This document shows positions 10,456-20,121 of a stretch of DNA of 29,465 nucleotides, one piece after another; the stretch's first letter is position 1, and each line of letters starts with the position of its first letter. Origin of the DNA: Paramarasmius palmivorus (taxonomy: Eukaryota; Basidiomycota; Agaricomycetes; Agaricales; Marasmiaceae); the NCBI GenBank assembly GCA_037176845.1, contig JAYKXP010000312.1, forward strand, positions 1-29,465, written 5' to 3'. Both the position numbers and the translations under genes were made by a program. Under the pieces are notes generated by a model. It did not search any database. It worked only from the letters and a program-made list of their open reading frames with translations, and was not told where the DNA came from.

Positions 10456-12225
10456 TAGACCTCTCACCGCTCGCCTTTGAATCGGCTGTGGAACAAAACG
10501 GTTCGTGTACAGGCTTTTCGAATCGTTTGATGCGCACCCATACATCTTCCTCTTCCTCGCATGGCCTCCGACGAAAAGATAGTGTTTCGCTCCGGTAAAA
10601 TTTGACATTCTGGCAGAAGACATCGCTGAAGCATCCGAGAATGAAAGGTTCGATATCCCGGATGAAAATGACCACATTGATGGCTCTACCCCGTCGTGAT
10701 CTCTCAATCGCTCATCCTTTCAGCATATTCAAAATCCGTATTCTTCGTGTGCTCTATTAATGATCCAACGAGCCGCAATGGCGTTTTCGTATCGTATCTG
10801 TCAATGTTCGAGTCCAACGGGTTCCATTTCTATTTCCTAGATGTACGGTTTCATCAAGCATGGAATCCAGTAGCTGATGCCCACGATGCATCAATGTGAA
10901 ACACGATCACAGCTTCGAAGTCATTTCGGCTCCTCGTTGATCTTCTGGGGAATGACGTGGTGAATGCTCATGGATTCGGCGAAGCGGAAGAACTAGATTG
11001 GCGAGGGAGATGACAATCAGCCCCGATAGATTCTTCGCATCGCGAGCTGCTCAGCTTGACATGTTTTTTCCTGCTCGCGTCAATACGCTGATGGACTAGG
11101 TGAGCCTGGTGTTCGTTCGGACGGTACTTAGACCTGGCATTATTATTGTAGGTATGCCTGTCAACGACGCCGAGAATGTTCCTCTCGATTCGTGAGTAAA
11201 GCGGTTTTCTATGTATAGAAGGGAAATTGACATATCAAATGCGGAGCTGATATTCATGAAATGGAATGGCTCCCTCCGTCTAGCGAAGGGTACTCGGTAT
11301 TGTAGTATGTTACCACTATCCTGTGAGTTCTTTGTTTCCATTTAATTTCCGCCATACAAGGATTGATCATCGGGTATACTTCTTGTGGATGGCCATGTAA
11401 TTTACTCTTTAGTCGGCTACTCGAATGTTCGCATCTACTCTCAGCTTAAAGGTGTTCCCGTGCTTCTCGTAGCATCCACATTGTCGGTGTACTCACAGTA
11501 TTCCCGTGTCATCATTGTCCTTTTTATCGTGCTCTATGTGAGACAAGATTGACCGCTTCCACTTGCGACACGCAGTCTCTCCACCGAGAAGCTACAACCA
11601 CTCGTTGCGCTCATGCATCGGTCAATGCAGATCGATCCTCTCACTGCCATGACCATGCCGCTGTTTCCGAACAGAATCACCGAGTCGCTGTTCCTCACCC
11701 CTCTTCATCTGTTCCTCGATATTTGTCCACTACTTGTTTCCACCTTAATATAGCTTATAAATTGAAAGAGCGCATTTGCTACATGTTAACTTGATGCTAG
11801 GTTTCGCATTAACATTGGTCGTGCGCTCCATCTTCAGATGATCCGACATTGGTGGTCCATTCCAGCACTATCAGTTTTCCCGGAACCATCTTCTGGAGCT
11901 CGTTCGCTGGACCTTTTGTGCAGTCTAGACAAGTTATGCTCTTGGATTGCATGGATATTATATCAGATGTTGATCGTGGTGAACGAGATGGTGATTAATG
12001 GTAGCTGTGTCGATAAGACTCGGACATCGTTCATTCTCTTGTGTACTAGTATCAATATCTGACCTTTAGGTGTGTTTCGTTTGATATCGGCAGACGAAAC
12101 GGATAAAAGGATCGTTCACTCTTTGGATCACTGCGGCGAAGTCCTTCAGAGGAGCTGCTACACGTTTTCATACCAAAGGGTCCGACTTCGGCAGACTGGG
12201 GAAATAGACGTACTCTAAACCGGCA
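10456..12225. other. Unique spacer with no supported gene
   Basis: This stretch is not homologous to the tandem modules. The longest open frames are 67-91 codons, overlap on both strands and match nothing I recognise. A short hydrophobic plus-strand frame runs from about 11380 to 11551 (it includes VLLVASTLSVYSQYS and VIIVLFIVLYV). It could be a remnant exon of a membrane protein, but it has no start or convincing splice partners. Another fragment near 11125-11195 (RPGIIIVGMPVNDAENVPLD) is followed by a GTGAGT donor-like site. Both are weak. The region may hold relics of a displaced gene. Confidence 0.3.
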
Positions 12226-12440
12226 TCATGATAGTAGCATCCTTCTTGGAATCTTCCCTAGCACCATGGCTACGACTCGGAGAAATGAGAGCAAAAACAC
12301 GAATATCGAGCAGCCTGGGGCATAGGCGCCGAGCAAGCGCCCTCCGGAGCCGGAGCTCCTAGCCCTAACCTTTGAGGCATTGATTTGAATTACGTATTTT
12401 TTTTTCGCGACTCTTTTCTCCTCATCCATCACGGTCGGAT
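12226..12440 (-). repeat. Rep1 dispersed repeat, longest copy (minus strand)
   Basis: Read on the minus strand, this copy has an A-run (T-run at 12397-12405), 'tacgtaattcaaatcaatgc', 'ggttagggctaggagctccg', 'ccggagggcgcttgctcgg' and 'cgcctatgcccc'. Parts of the same order occur at 1432-1530, 5240-5300, 8415-8470 and 17820-17925 on the plus strand. A 68-codon minus-strand frame crosses it (with SSGSGGRLLGAYAPG), but other copies do not keep the frame. It is a repeat rather than a gene, of unknown class. Confidence 0.55.
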
Positions 12441-12706
12441 ACGGTTCCTCTCGTCAGGAGAGAGATGCTCTCAAGGTAAGTCTATCAGGGTCTTCTGTGA
12501 TTATAGCTCGCTCACTATTCATAGTCAGGCCCCTTTGGCATGGACTCTTGCGATTGGTCAAGCCAATGACTCAACGTCGAATCACTGGGATAGACGGTCC
12601 ACTTCAAGGCGAGTCGGCCAGCTCCGCTGCTCCTAAACTTGCCTGACGTATGCTCGTACAGCCTCTCCTTCGAATGAGAAAACTATCCTCCACCACTACA
12701 TCTTTC
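12441..12706 (+). other. Spacer with one intron-like element
   Basis: A good intron signature lies at about 12476-12528, with donor GTAAGT and acceptor TTCATAG flanked by an open frame on both sides. The upstream exon would be very short (MLS), and the downstream frame ends after about 38 codons. No homology is recognised, so no gene is called. Confidence 0.2.
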
Positions 12707-13410
12707 ATCTCTCTCCTCCACACGTAGCATCCACTCGCCTCTTCTCTTGCCTTACCTATCTTCAGTCCCTTCTACGCTTCGGGCCTCATTCCTCCCTACT
12801 CGCATTGGAATTGTCTGGATTTTAGAATGGCGAGCGCGGAACTGGTGCTCTATAGGAACCTTGTACACTTACGGGTACGTCACATCGTCGGGTTGTCGTT
12901 CCTCTTGCTAACGTTTTCGTTCATCATTTAGCGAGTGGCTTATGCTCATCATACCCGCGATGAAGACCTCCGTACCATCGAGTATCATCTCTCTAGCCGG
13001 TTTCCTCGAACGACGACAACATCCCCCACGTCCTCCCAACGCCCATATTGTGGTCCTCTCCCGCCATGTTCCTCACCATCTTTCCCCTTCTACCACTCCG
13101 AGCTGGTATCTACGGGGTGGGCCGCAGTTCCCCGTCGCAGGCACTACCGTCTCGTTAGTCTTTCCTTGCATCACTTGCCTATCTTGGGCCACTGTTACGC
13201 TCTAGGCCCCTTTACTCCGTTGGAGCTATTGCCTGGTAAAAGGGCAGCAAGCCTTGGGTGGTATATAGGAAGCTCGTGGAGGTACGTCATATCTTTTGGT
13301 TGTCATTCCTTTTATTGACAATTTCGTTTCGTCCTTTACCTAGGTAATTTCAGAGCCAAGGTTTTATCCCCACATCGCGACGAACTTGCCCTCAAGTCTC
13401 AGCAACCTTC
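12707..13410 (+). repeat. Tandem duplication of an exon-intron unit of about 450 bp
   Basis: Two adjacent units align. In unit 1 (about 12750-12990) the order is 'tatcttcagtcccttctacgc', a 'ggtgctctataggaacctt' exon end, donor GTACGTCA at 12875, and acceptor TTTAG at 12931. In unit 2 (about 13180-13400) it is 'tatcttgggccactgttacg', 'ggtggtatataggaagctc', donor GTACGTCA at 13282, and an acceptor at 13343 or 13353. The two introns are themselves similar ('ggttgtc.ttcct', 'tttcgtt'). The unit 1 exon (12827-12874) reads MASAELVLYRNLVHLR and splices in frame to RVAYAHHTRDEDLRTIEYHL. The L-Y-R word followed by basic helix residues faintly recalls mitochondrial LYR-motif proteins. The reading frame then runs into low-complexity sequence, so I treat both units as gene relics. 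Confidence 0.4.
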
Positions 13411-14655
13411 CCCAAAACCACGTTTTGTCCCGACGACGTGCCCCTTCTCAAACGTTTGAACCCTGTTGCCATGGAAGATCCAAAGGGTTTGAGGAGCGTG
13501 ACGGGAGCAAATGACATGGAACAGAGGAAGAGGGCTTGTTTTTGAACGGGGTACAGAAAGGATCTTTTTTTTTTTTTTCGCGAACACGCATCTCCTATCA
13601 TCGCCCTTCGGGTCGCTCGTACAAGTCCCCATGCCACCCTTTGTGCTCGATCTTGAACGTTGCATTCTCTCACGAGCTGGCTTCCTACTCTCAGTTGCCG
13701 TCTTTCTTACCCTGGCAATAGGTTTGGATTTTCGAGTAGATTGTGAGCACAGGGCAGACTACAGGTCTAGGGATTGTACCCGATGGACGTGGCAGGTACG
13801 TCGTCTACCCATCAGGAGTTTGATAAGCCGCTGATTGAGCTCGCCCGCTCCCTGTCCTCATAGGTGTCACTTATGACTGGAATCTTCATGAAATTGTAAC
13901 GCGGTTTTGAAGATGGGGCAACCTAAACAACCGTCCGGAAGGTGATACAGTAGATCGACATACGTGACGTCAATCTGCTCGGAGAATGCATCGAAACTTT
14001 TCGCTGGAATCATCGCCTCATTTTGTCAGCAAGTATTATCAATGTTTTGGCAGAACTCCGTATCTCAGAAAGAACCGGCGCTCGATTCACGAAAAAGCGC
14101 AACCTGTCCCTACGAAGTTCAATCTTCGCATATGGCGCAGACGTCGAGGATACCGTACAAGGGTCGTGGCTTATTCTAGGATCCGAATACGATACAGCTC
14201 ATGTCTTAGCACAAGGTGCCTCGAATTGGTCGAAAGAGCGTCTGGAGCGTCTGATATGTCCCCTATCATGTTGAGATGTAACAAAAAGGCAAAGAAGAGC
14301 CAGTTAGCAAATCCATCGAGAATAATGACATTCGATGACTGTTCGAGATTCGGAGATAGAGGGAGTCGAGGTATTGACTCATCTCACCACGACATCATCC
14401 TGTCATCGCGACGTGAGGCAGGCGCTGAAATGCACATCAAAATGCTCCGGATGCATTCATTTGACATCGTCAGCCTCATTTTTCTTGATTGATCGTCCAT
14501 AAATATGGGATTGATTTCCTGTTCCCCGGTATCGCCCTTAGGTTTTGATACTGATGCTCTGCTCTCAAAAAGCTCCGATGAAAAGCAAGATGTCCCCTCA
14601 CCCCATCTTGCTTCTGTAGCTCAATTTGGTTGCCCGTTCTCTATCTAGAGTGATT
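13411..14655. other. Spacer before gene D, no supported gene
   Basis: This contains a T15 tract at 13565-13579 next to 'cgcgaac', similar to the T-run and 'cgcgac' at 12397-12410. It also has an intron-like element at about 13796-13863 (donor GTACGT, acceptor CATAG). Plus-strand frames of 107 codons (13511-13834) and 168 codons (13986-14492) are open but show no recognisable motif, biased composition (Arg/Ser-rich), and no homologue in the other modules, so they are not called. The last ~100 bp before 14656 weakly match the promoter blocks of the other copies ('ctcaaaaagctccgatgaaa' near 14565). Confidence 0.35.
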
Positions 14656-15967
14656 ATGCTCAGAAAGTACGTGAAGGTCCCTCAATGTACTATTCCAATA
14701 ACAAACTTTTCTAGAGTCATTGCTCTCTCGTGCTCTCTGGTTTTGTCGGCTCTTGGAAGTCCAACTTTAGACTTCATAGCATCGTTTATCAGTAATATCG
14801 TCGTTCCGTCCACGGGAACAGTAAACATTCCAGTTAGTGCGAAATGGAAGATTCCATCCTTTCTGAACCTTCCGCCACCTTCCTACGACGGGATCCAGAT
14901 TATCCTTGTACAGGATAAACCAATTGACGCAAGTAGTACAATCGACAAGAATTACAAACCAGGACAAACTGAGGGAGTCATAGAATTCACGCCGACAAGA
15001 ACTGGGTACGTGCCCAGTTTTATCATTTTGTGCACAACTAAATATAATACATAGAACGTACCACTTGGAAGTTTCTGGGTAAGCACTAGCATAGTCAGTG
15101 TCCTCCACGAAGCAACAATAATCGGTGACAGATTTCTCGTGTCGACACGTATAGGAAATGATATTACTATAACGGATCCAAGGTACGGAAGCTCGCGTTG
15201 TCTACTTATATGATTATTCATGCAATGTAGCAGTACACAAATTGAAACCCAAGCCCAGACGAACACAATGTCATCAATTTCCTATACTCTTGAGCCACAT
15301 TCAACCGACAATTCACTGGCAGCTACTATTACTACCGCGGCGATCCTTCCTAGCGTGATTTCCCCGACTGTGGCATCAACGTTAGAATTCCCTGGATTAG
15401 TCCACGCTGCTGAACGCTTACACTATTTATAGGACATTCTACGTTACACAGACTATAACTTCAGCCGCAATGTCCAGCACTCCTGGTATCCCAAATACAG
15501 GCACAGTGTCCAGTACTCCTGGCATCCCAACTACAGGCACATTGTCCGGTACTCCTGGTATCCCAACTACAACACAAACCCCGCCGACTTCCCCTAAGCC
15601 AATCTCTGGATCCCTCCTTGGTGCCATCTTGGGTACGATTATCGGCGTGATTGTCATTATAGCGGTAGTGTCTGCCTACCTTTGGTACCGAAGATCATCC
15701 AGCCGAGCCTCTGCCCGCGTAGCCCTCGACAAGAATCCGATACCTTCAAGTCCATGGTGGACTTCACCTCAATACAACCTTGGAAAGCGGTCGCGTTCCG
15801 CACTACATAGCCTGTCAGAGGACGATGCACACGCTAGTTCTCTTGCGCCATCGGATTCTGTTTCGCAGAAATGGGTGAAGGAGAAAGTGTTCGAGAAACG
15901 ACGGCCATTACGGGAGTCAACAGATCTGACAGTTATCATGGAGAAAGGGGACAGTCATAGTGGATAG
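14656..15967 (+). CDS. Gene D: diverged intact family member with mucin-like 12-residue repeats, 353 aa
   Basis: Exons 14656-14666, 14715-15005, 15055-15078, 15132-15182, 15231-15380 and 15433-15967 join to 1062 nt with no internal stop. All five introns are phase 2. The ancestral ATG position is GTG here, and translation would start six bases later (MLRKVIALS). Residues 1-21 form a signal peptide. The ectodomain (to about 125) keeps VPSTGTVNIP, QTEG, TYHLEVSG and DITITDP. The stalk (126-236) includes three 12-residue repeats of the type SSTPGIPTTGTV (190-225). The membrane helix is at 237-260, followed by YRRSSSR. The tail (261-353) is unrelated to that of A-C, is Ser-rich and basic, and lacks PPxY. 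Intron 4 contains a stop if retained, so splicing there is obligatory. This is the oldest and most divergent functional-looking copy. Molecular function unknown. Confidence 0.75.
15471..15578 (+). repeat. 36-bp coding minisatellite, three units
   Basis: Three head-to-tail 36-bp units (15471-15506, 15507-15542, 15543-15578) share 'actcctgg.atcccaa'. They encode 12-residue Ser/Thr/Pro/Gly repeats in the stalk of gene D. Such tracts change length easily and probably set the distance of the ectodomain from the membrane. Confidence 0.85.
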
Positions 15968-15983
15968 TTAGTGATCATTTGTC

Positions 15984-15989
15984 AATAAA
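15984..15989 (+). terminator. Candidate poly(A) signal of gene D
   Basis: AATAAA lies 17 bases after the stop codon of gene D and is followed by an A-rich run. The position is close to the stop but plausible for a fungal gene. Confidence 0.4.
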
Positions 15990-16299
15990 AAAGGGATCGG
16001 ATCGCCATTGATATCCATAGAGTATAACATGGTTACCTATTCCAGTGATGATTTTATTTGACGTATAGCATGCGGTATGCTTGCTTAACGTTCAATCCTA
16101 CTGTAATCTATTGCATTATTATCTACTGCCTACATCAAGAATCAGATTTATGCGGTATTCTCTGCAATGCATGACAAACGACTACCAGATCTCGCCCGAG
16201 CCCCGTACAAAATAACAGATATTGCGATCATGCGCTACCGATGCTCAGGGAAAAGGACTATTGAAGGAGCGAATCGAGATGGACATTATGGTAGGTCAG

Positions 16300-16490
16300 T
16301 GGTGATTTTCGTTGTATGAACAAAGAAAAGAACTTACCCTTTTGTACCGTATCACATTCGAGCAGCATCCGATCAATCACCGACCGGCGAACAAGGCCTG
16401 AGAACCAATCCACGACGCAAAGAAGTACTGCCTCGCCTCCAACACGAGGACCTGTCATTATCGAGGCAGTCCAACATTCTAGATCGGAAG
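16300..16490. repeat. Duplicated 3'-flank block downstream of gene D
   Basis: This block aligns with 3490-3640 and 7385-7530. Shared words include 'caatcaccgacc', 'cactgcctcgcc' (here 'tactgcctcgcc') and 'aacacgagga'. It shows that D arose from the same modular duplication as A-C, despite its divergent coding sequence. A 66-codon minus-strand frame here is not conserved. Confidence 0.55.
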
Positions 16491-17740
16491 CGTTATGTAC
16501 ACGAAGTACATCAGCACTATACCGGTAGAACCGAGGGGATTTGGGAAAGATATGTATTGACTCGTGTTGGGCCTCTTTTGTTCTTTGTTCTTCATGTACG
16601 CTGCCAATAGTCGACGAATATCAATGGTGCTGTCGTTCCATTGGAATTCACTGGGGCTTCTATTCCAAGTCCGGGCGTTCACTGTCTAGCCTGCATAGAC
16701 TCTATAGGAGAGGAACACCACCACAAAGAGTGGAACAATGCACCCGTCCTTCGTATAGCGCTACCAGACAACTCACTCTCCGAATCAGGACTAATCCGGC
16801 TGCGATTGCTGCGGATTGAGTAAAACTTTAAAGAAAAGGAAGAACGGCGTACCTTCATATATACATCCCAACACTAGTCATAAACCCGATCATACCATGG
16901 AGGATCAAAGCGCTCCTTCTCGCCTCATAGGGAAAGTCACTTCCGCAAATGGCTATTGATGACAAGGTACTTTACCACATCTTCGGATCGGTGATGTATT
17001 TGGGTTAAGATTTGTCGGTCACCACCTGTGTGAATGAGAAAGAGATAGATCAGCAATGTTTCTGTGCTTCGTCAACCAACAGCTTGCCATTCATAACTGA
17101 AAGCAAAATGGGTGAAATACAACACTCATTGCCAACCCACATTGTCAACCTAGATGGAAATCGAGGTTCTGGGTGTATATCAACACCTACACCCGCACGT
17201 ACACCCACACCTCCTGCTGCCATGCGATGTAAGTGTACCCGGATCGAAGTGAGATTGAATAAAAATGAGGAGGGGTGAAATGAGTCTCTCAGACTGAATT
17301 TGCGCTTGTTACGCCTGTACCCCTCCCAGCATCAGACAATCCAACGTTTCCAGCCTACTCCATTTAGGTGGGATGAAACCTGGAGAGGGAGAATAGTCTT
17401 AGAATACATCTGAGCTATCAAGGGAAAAAAGGCTGTATTGAGCGGTGGATACGTGGGAATAGGAGAAGGTGGAAGACGGGGAAAGATAGAGTGAGAGATA
17501 ATGATAATGGCGCGCTTGGAGGACGTGGACGTTGATGTTGCTTGCTCTTCAAGGGATCAGCCAACTCGCATACATTAGCTGGGCTAGAAGCATAGCTGAC
17601 CAACGTACCTTGAAGTTGTCTGTCTATTCCCATAGATCTGCCGTGCAGCCAAGCTCATACACTTGATGAATCCGACGCTTAGTGGCCTTCAGGACTGCGC
17701 AATTCAAGCAATCTGGTCACCAAATTGCTGAAGGTTGGAA
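16491..17740. other. Spacer between D and E modules, no supported gene
   Basis: Short open frames (60-92 codons) occur on both strands without recognisable motifs. A short ACACCY-type simple-sequence patch is at 17178-17215 ('acacctacacccgcacgt'). Nothing else can be supported. Confidence 0.35.
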
Positions 17741-18795
17741 CTAAAGCTTGCTGCAGTATTACCAGTGAGCGCTGTAGTCGCAAATTCCTTGAATTTTTTT
17801 TGAAGACAAGAGGCATATCCGACTGTGATGGAGGTGAAAAAGAGAGTTGCAAAAAAATATGTAATCAATGTGTGCAAATGTTAGGGCTGCCTGGCAACTA
17901 TTATTTCCAGTACTCAAACAACACTCCTCCAGTCACCCCAGCCGAAACACATCTTGTTCGCATTACGACAATCGTCACAGCATGTGCAATCTTGTTTCTT
18001 AGAGACCTGTCCCAACATCACATACACAGCCATGCACAGTCGTACGAAAATATCATCTAAAACCATAGAAATTAGCCATTCCTAATTCGGAGGACATCTC
18101 ACTCCATAAATGGAAAATATACTGCTCGGAAGAATGACAGAGAGAAACAAGATATTTAACCAATAACTCAGTTTGCTGGTGATATTCTGTTTTTCAACTG
18201 AGAGAATTTCCTTATTAGACAGTTTCACTGAGAAGATTCCTGGTGTATCACACCTCTTTTCAGCTATTGACTGATATACGCTATATCCACACCCAATTTC
18301 TCCGAGTGGAATATTTTCCATTTATGGTGTGTCTGGTGTCTCAATTGAGTGATGGCATAACTGTGAAGTTGTGAACACAATGAAAGTACGGTTAACATCT
18401 ATGGGTTGAGCTCATTATATCACCTGTTTACCTTCTTTTCCAATATTTGTCGAGGACGTTGCCTGTATCCTGCTGTCCCACTTGACTTTTGGTGAATGAA
18501 TCCGTGGATAGAGGCAGCTGAGGTGTCGACTCGCATCCTCATTACAACCTTCTTTCATTGTTTCAATGATCATACTGCACTGTTGTCATAGGCACAAACC
18601 TCATTTCAGTCTGACCAATTGTTCATCAAGATCAAGCACATAGATGAGATTGTTTCCGTGCTACCCTGTATTCCCTGGGATGGTAATATTGATCATGATC
18701 ATGATCTCTTTCAAAAGCCCCAATGAGAGGAAAGATACTTGCTTACCCCATCTCCTCTCTCATTATTGTGTATCTGGCAATTTTTCCTGTTGAGA
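17741..18795 (+). repeat. Duplicated 5' flank of gene E
   Basis: This is homologous to the upstream DNA of A-C. It opens with a degraded Rep1 copy (A7 at 17853, 'tgtaatcaatgtgtgcaaat', 'gttagggct'). It continues with 'cagtactcaaacaacactcc', the 'cacagtcgtacgaaaatatc' block near 18036, and the 'ttcaaaagccccaatgag' block near 18711 before a CT-rich run. A MITE is inserted at 18100-18331. No gene is supported. Confidence 0.55.
18100..18331. mobile_element. 232-bp MITE with TCT target duplications
   Basis: The ends are inverted repeats of about 33 bp. The left end begins CACTCCATAAATGGAAAATAT and the right end, reversed, begins CACACCATAAATGGAAAATAT. Both arms continue to a CTCGGA word, with about five mismatches in all. 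TCT flanks the element at 18097-18099 and 18332-18334. The paralogous module C reads 'gaggacatctggcgtctc' at the same place, an exact empty site with a single TCT. A 3-bp duplication and CAC-starting termini recall CACTA/EnSpm elements, but the superfamily is uncertain. It has no coding capacity, so it would depend on a transposase elsewhere. Confidence 0.85.
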
Positions 18796-19974
18796 ATGAT
18801 TGTACATCCAAGGTCCGTGTCAGTCCCATATTAAACCATTCAATTGACCAATTGCTCTAGATTTATTGCTATATTGTCCTCTTTGGCTTTGTTGGCACTC
18901 GCCAATCCGGTATTAGACGTCGTAGCATCATTTCTCAGTAACACTATTGTGCCATCTACAGGAACGGTGAACATTCCAGCTGGTGCAAAATGGAGAATCC
19001 CAGGACTTCCAGGGGTCATTCGACGAATTCCAGTTTGTTTTTGTACAAGACAACCCTGTTATCACTAGCAGTGTAATTGAAATGAACTACAAGCCCGGCC
19101 AAACTGAAGGTATAATATCTTACACACTGACCAGAGCAGGGTAGGTGCACATGAGGCATAATTTCTCATGCAACTAAGTGTAATTAACAGACTATACCAC
19201 TTGGAAGTTTTGGGGTAAGCCCTAATCATGTTTGTGTCTTCCAATACGCCATGTTGATGGGTTCTAGATTGGGTACATCAGCACATAGGGGGGGATATTA
19301 CTATAACAGAACTAAGGTACGAACTCTTGTCTCATTCTGCTGCAATGCTCATTGCTCCACTATAGTATTATCCAAACGACCCAGCCCATTGTCCTGACCT
19401 TGATTTCCTCAAACGTCCCCTCAAGGTAAGAAACCTTCGAATAAGTTCACACTTATGAGCACTCATGATGTTATTGTATTAGGCCACTCACAACTAACGA
19501 GGCTCATCCTGGAATCCTGACTGCAAACACATCAACATCCCCCGATGCTACTCCCAGATCTCATGTCCTTGGGATTATTTTGGGTACTATTCTTGGTCCA
19601 CTCCTTGTCTTAGCTGCCATGGCACTCTATGTTCAGTACCAAAAGTCGTTGAACCATTTGTGGAAAGGTGTATTTCTGTCTCTTTGTAAACGAGCACCAA
19701 TCCCATTTCTCTGTATACATATTCCTCTGAGAAAAATGGTTCACAAAAGGATTGTTTGAATCCGGTATCCAACACTCTGCATGTTCCAGAGAATGACGGG
19801 GCTAATACAGGTCACAATGAAGGGGAAGGTGAAGAGGTTCTCAGGCAAGAGAGTACAACTGATGAAGTGGTGGTGTACCACGATGACGGCGAGTGGAGGC
19901 CACGACAGCAAGCAGGACATGTCAGGGTACTGGAGATGCCGCCTAGATATGATTCCATGTGGCAGGAGAGTTGA
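18796..19974 (+). pseudogene. Gene E: decayed family member
   Basis: The exon layout is still traceable: 18796-18812, 18861-19140, 19191-19214 (24 nt), 19268-19316, 19366-19425, then about 19483-19974 after an additional intron with donor GTAAGA and acceptor TTAG. The signal peptide (FIAILSSLALLALA) and VPSTGTVNIP are intact. Two bases are missing near 19012 ('ccaggggtcattcg' against 'ccagggttttcattcg'), two more in exon 4, and several near 19693. Donor 1 is GTCCGT. The juxtamembrane stretch (SLNHLW..GVFLSL) resembles the insert of B. The last 73 codons are still open and end with PPRYDSMW, retaining PPxY. It is probably non-functional. Confidence 0.7.
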
Positions 19975-20098
19975 TATGTGTAGGAATGGCATCAGTTCAA
20001 TGTCCTTGCCTTTAACGATCAATATCCCAGTAGCTGAAATACCAGCCGTGAACATTTGTAAGGGTCGAAATTAAATTCAAGGAATGCATGTAAGTAAC

Positions 20099-20121
20099 GT
20101 TACTGACATGCTGTCAGTAAC
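20099..20121. repeat. Perfect 10-bp inverted repeat with 3-bp spacer
   Basis: The arm GTTACTGACA and its exact complement are separated by TGC. The left arm also overlaps the 12-bp palindrome AGTAACGTTACT at 20093-20104. It sits where homology to the other gene modules ends and about 80 bp before the retroelement LTR. It could be an excision footprint or a protein-binding site. Confidence 0.6.

Noticed and set aside
12226..12432. 68-codon minus-strand frame with SSGSGGRLLGAYAPG
   Set aside because: It coincides with the Rep1 repeat, and the frame is not kept in other copies.
13986..14492. 168-codon plus-strand frame upstream of gene D
   Set aside because: It has no recognisable domain, Arg/Ser-rich composition, overlaps other open frames, and has no homologue in sister modules.
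17012..17278. 88-codon frame with Thr-Pro repeats
   Set aside because: The repeats come from an ACACCY simple-sequence patch, and no signal peptide or domain is present.
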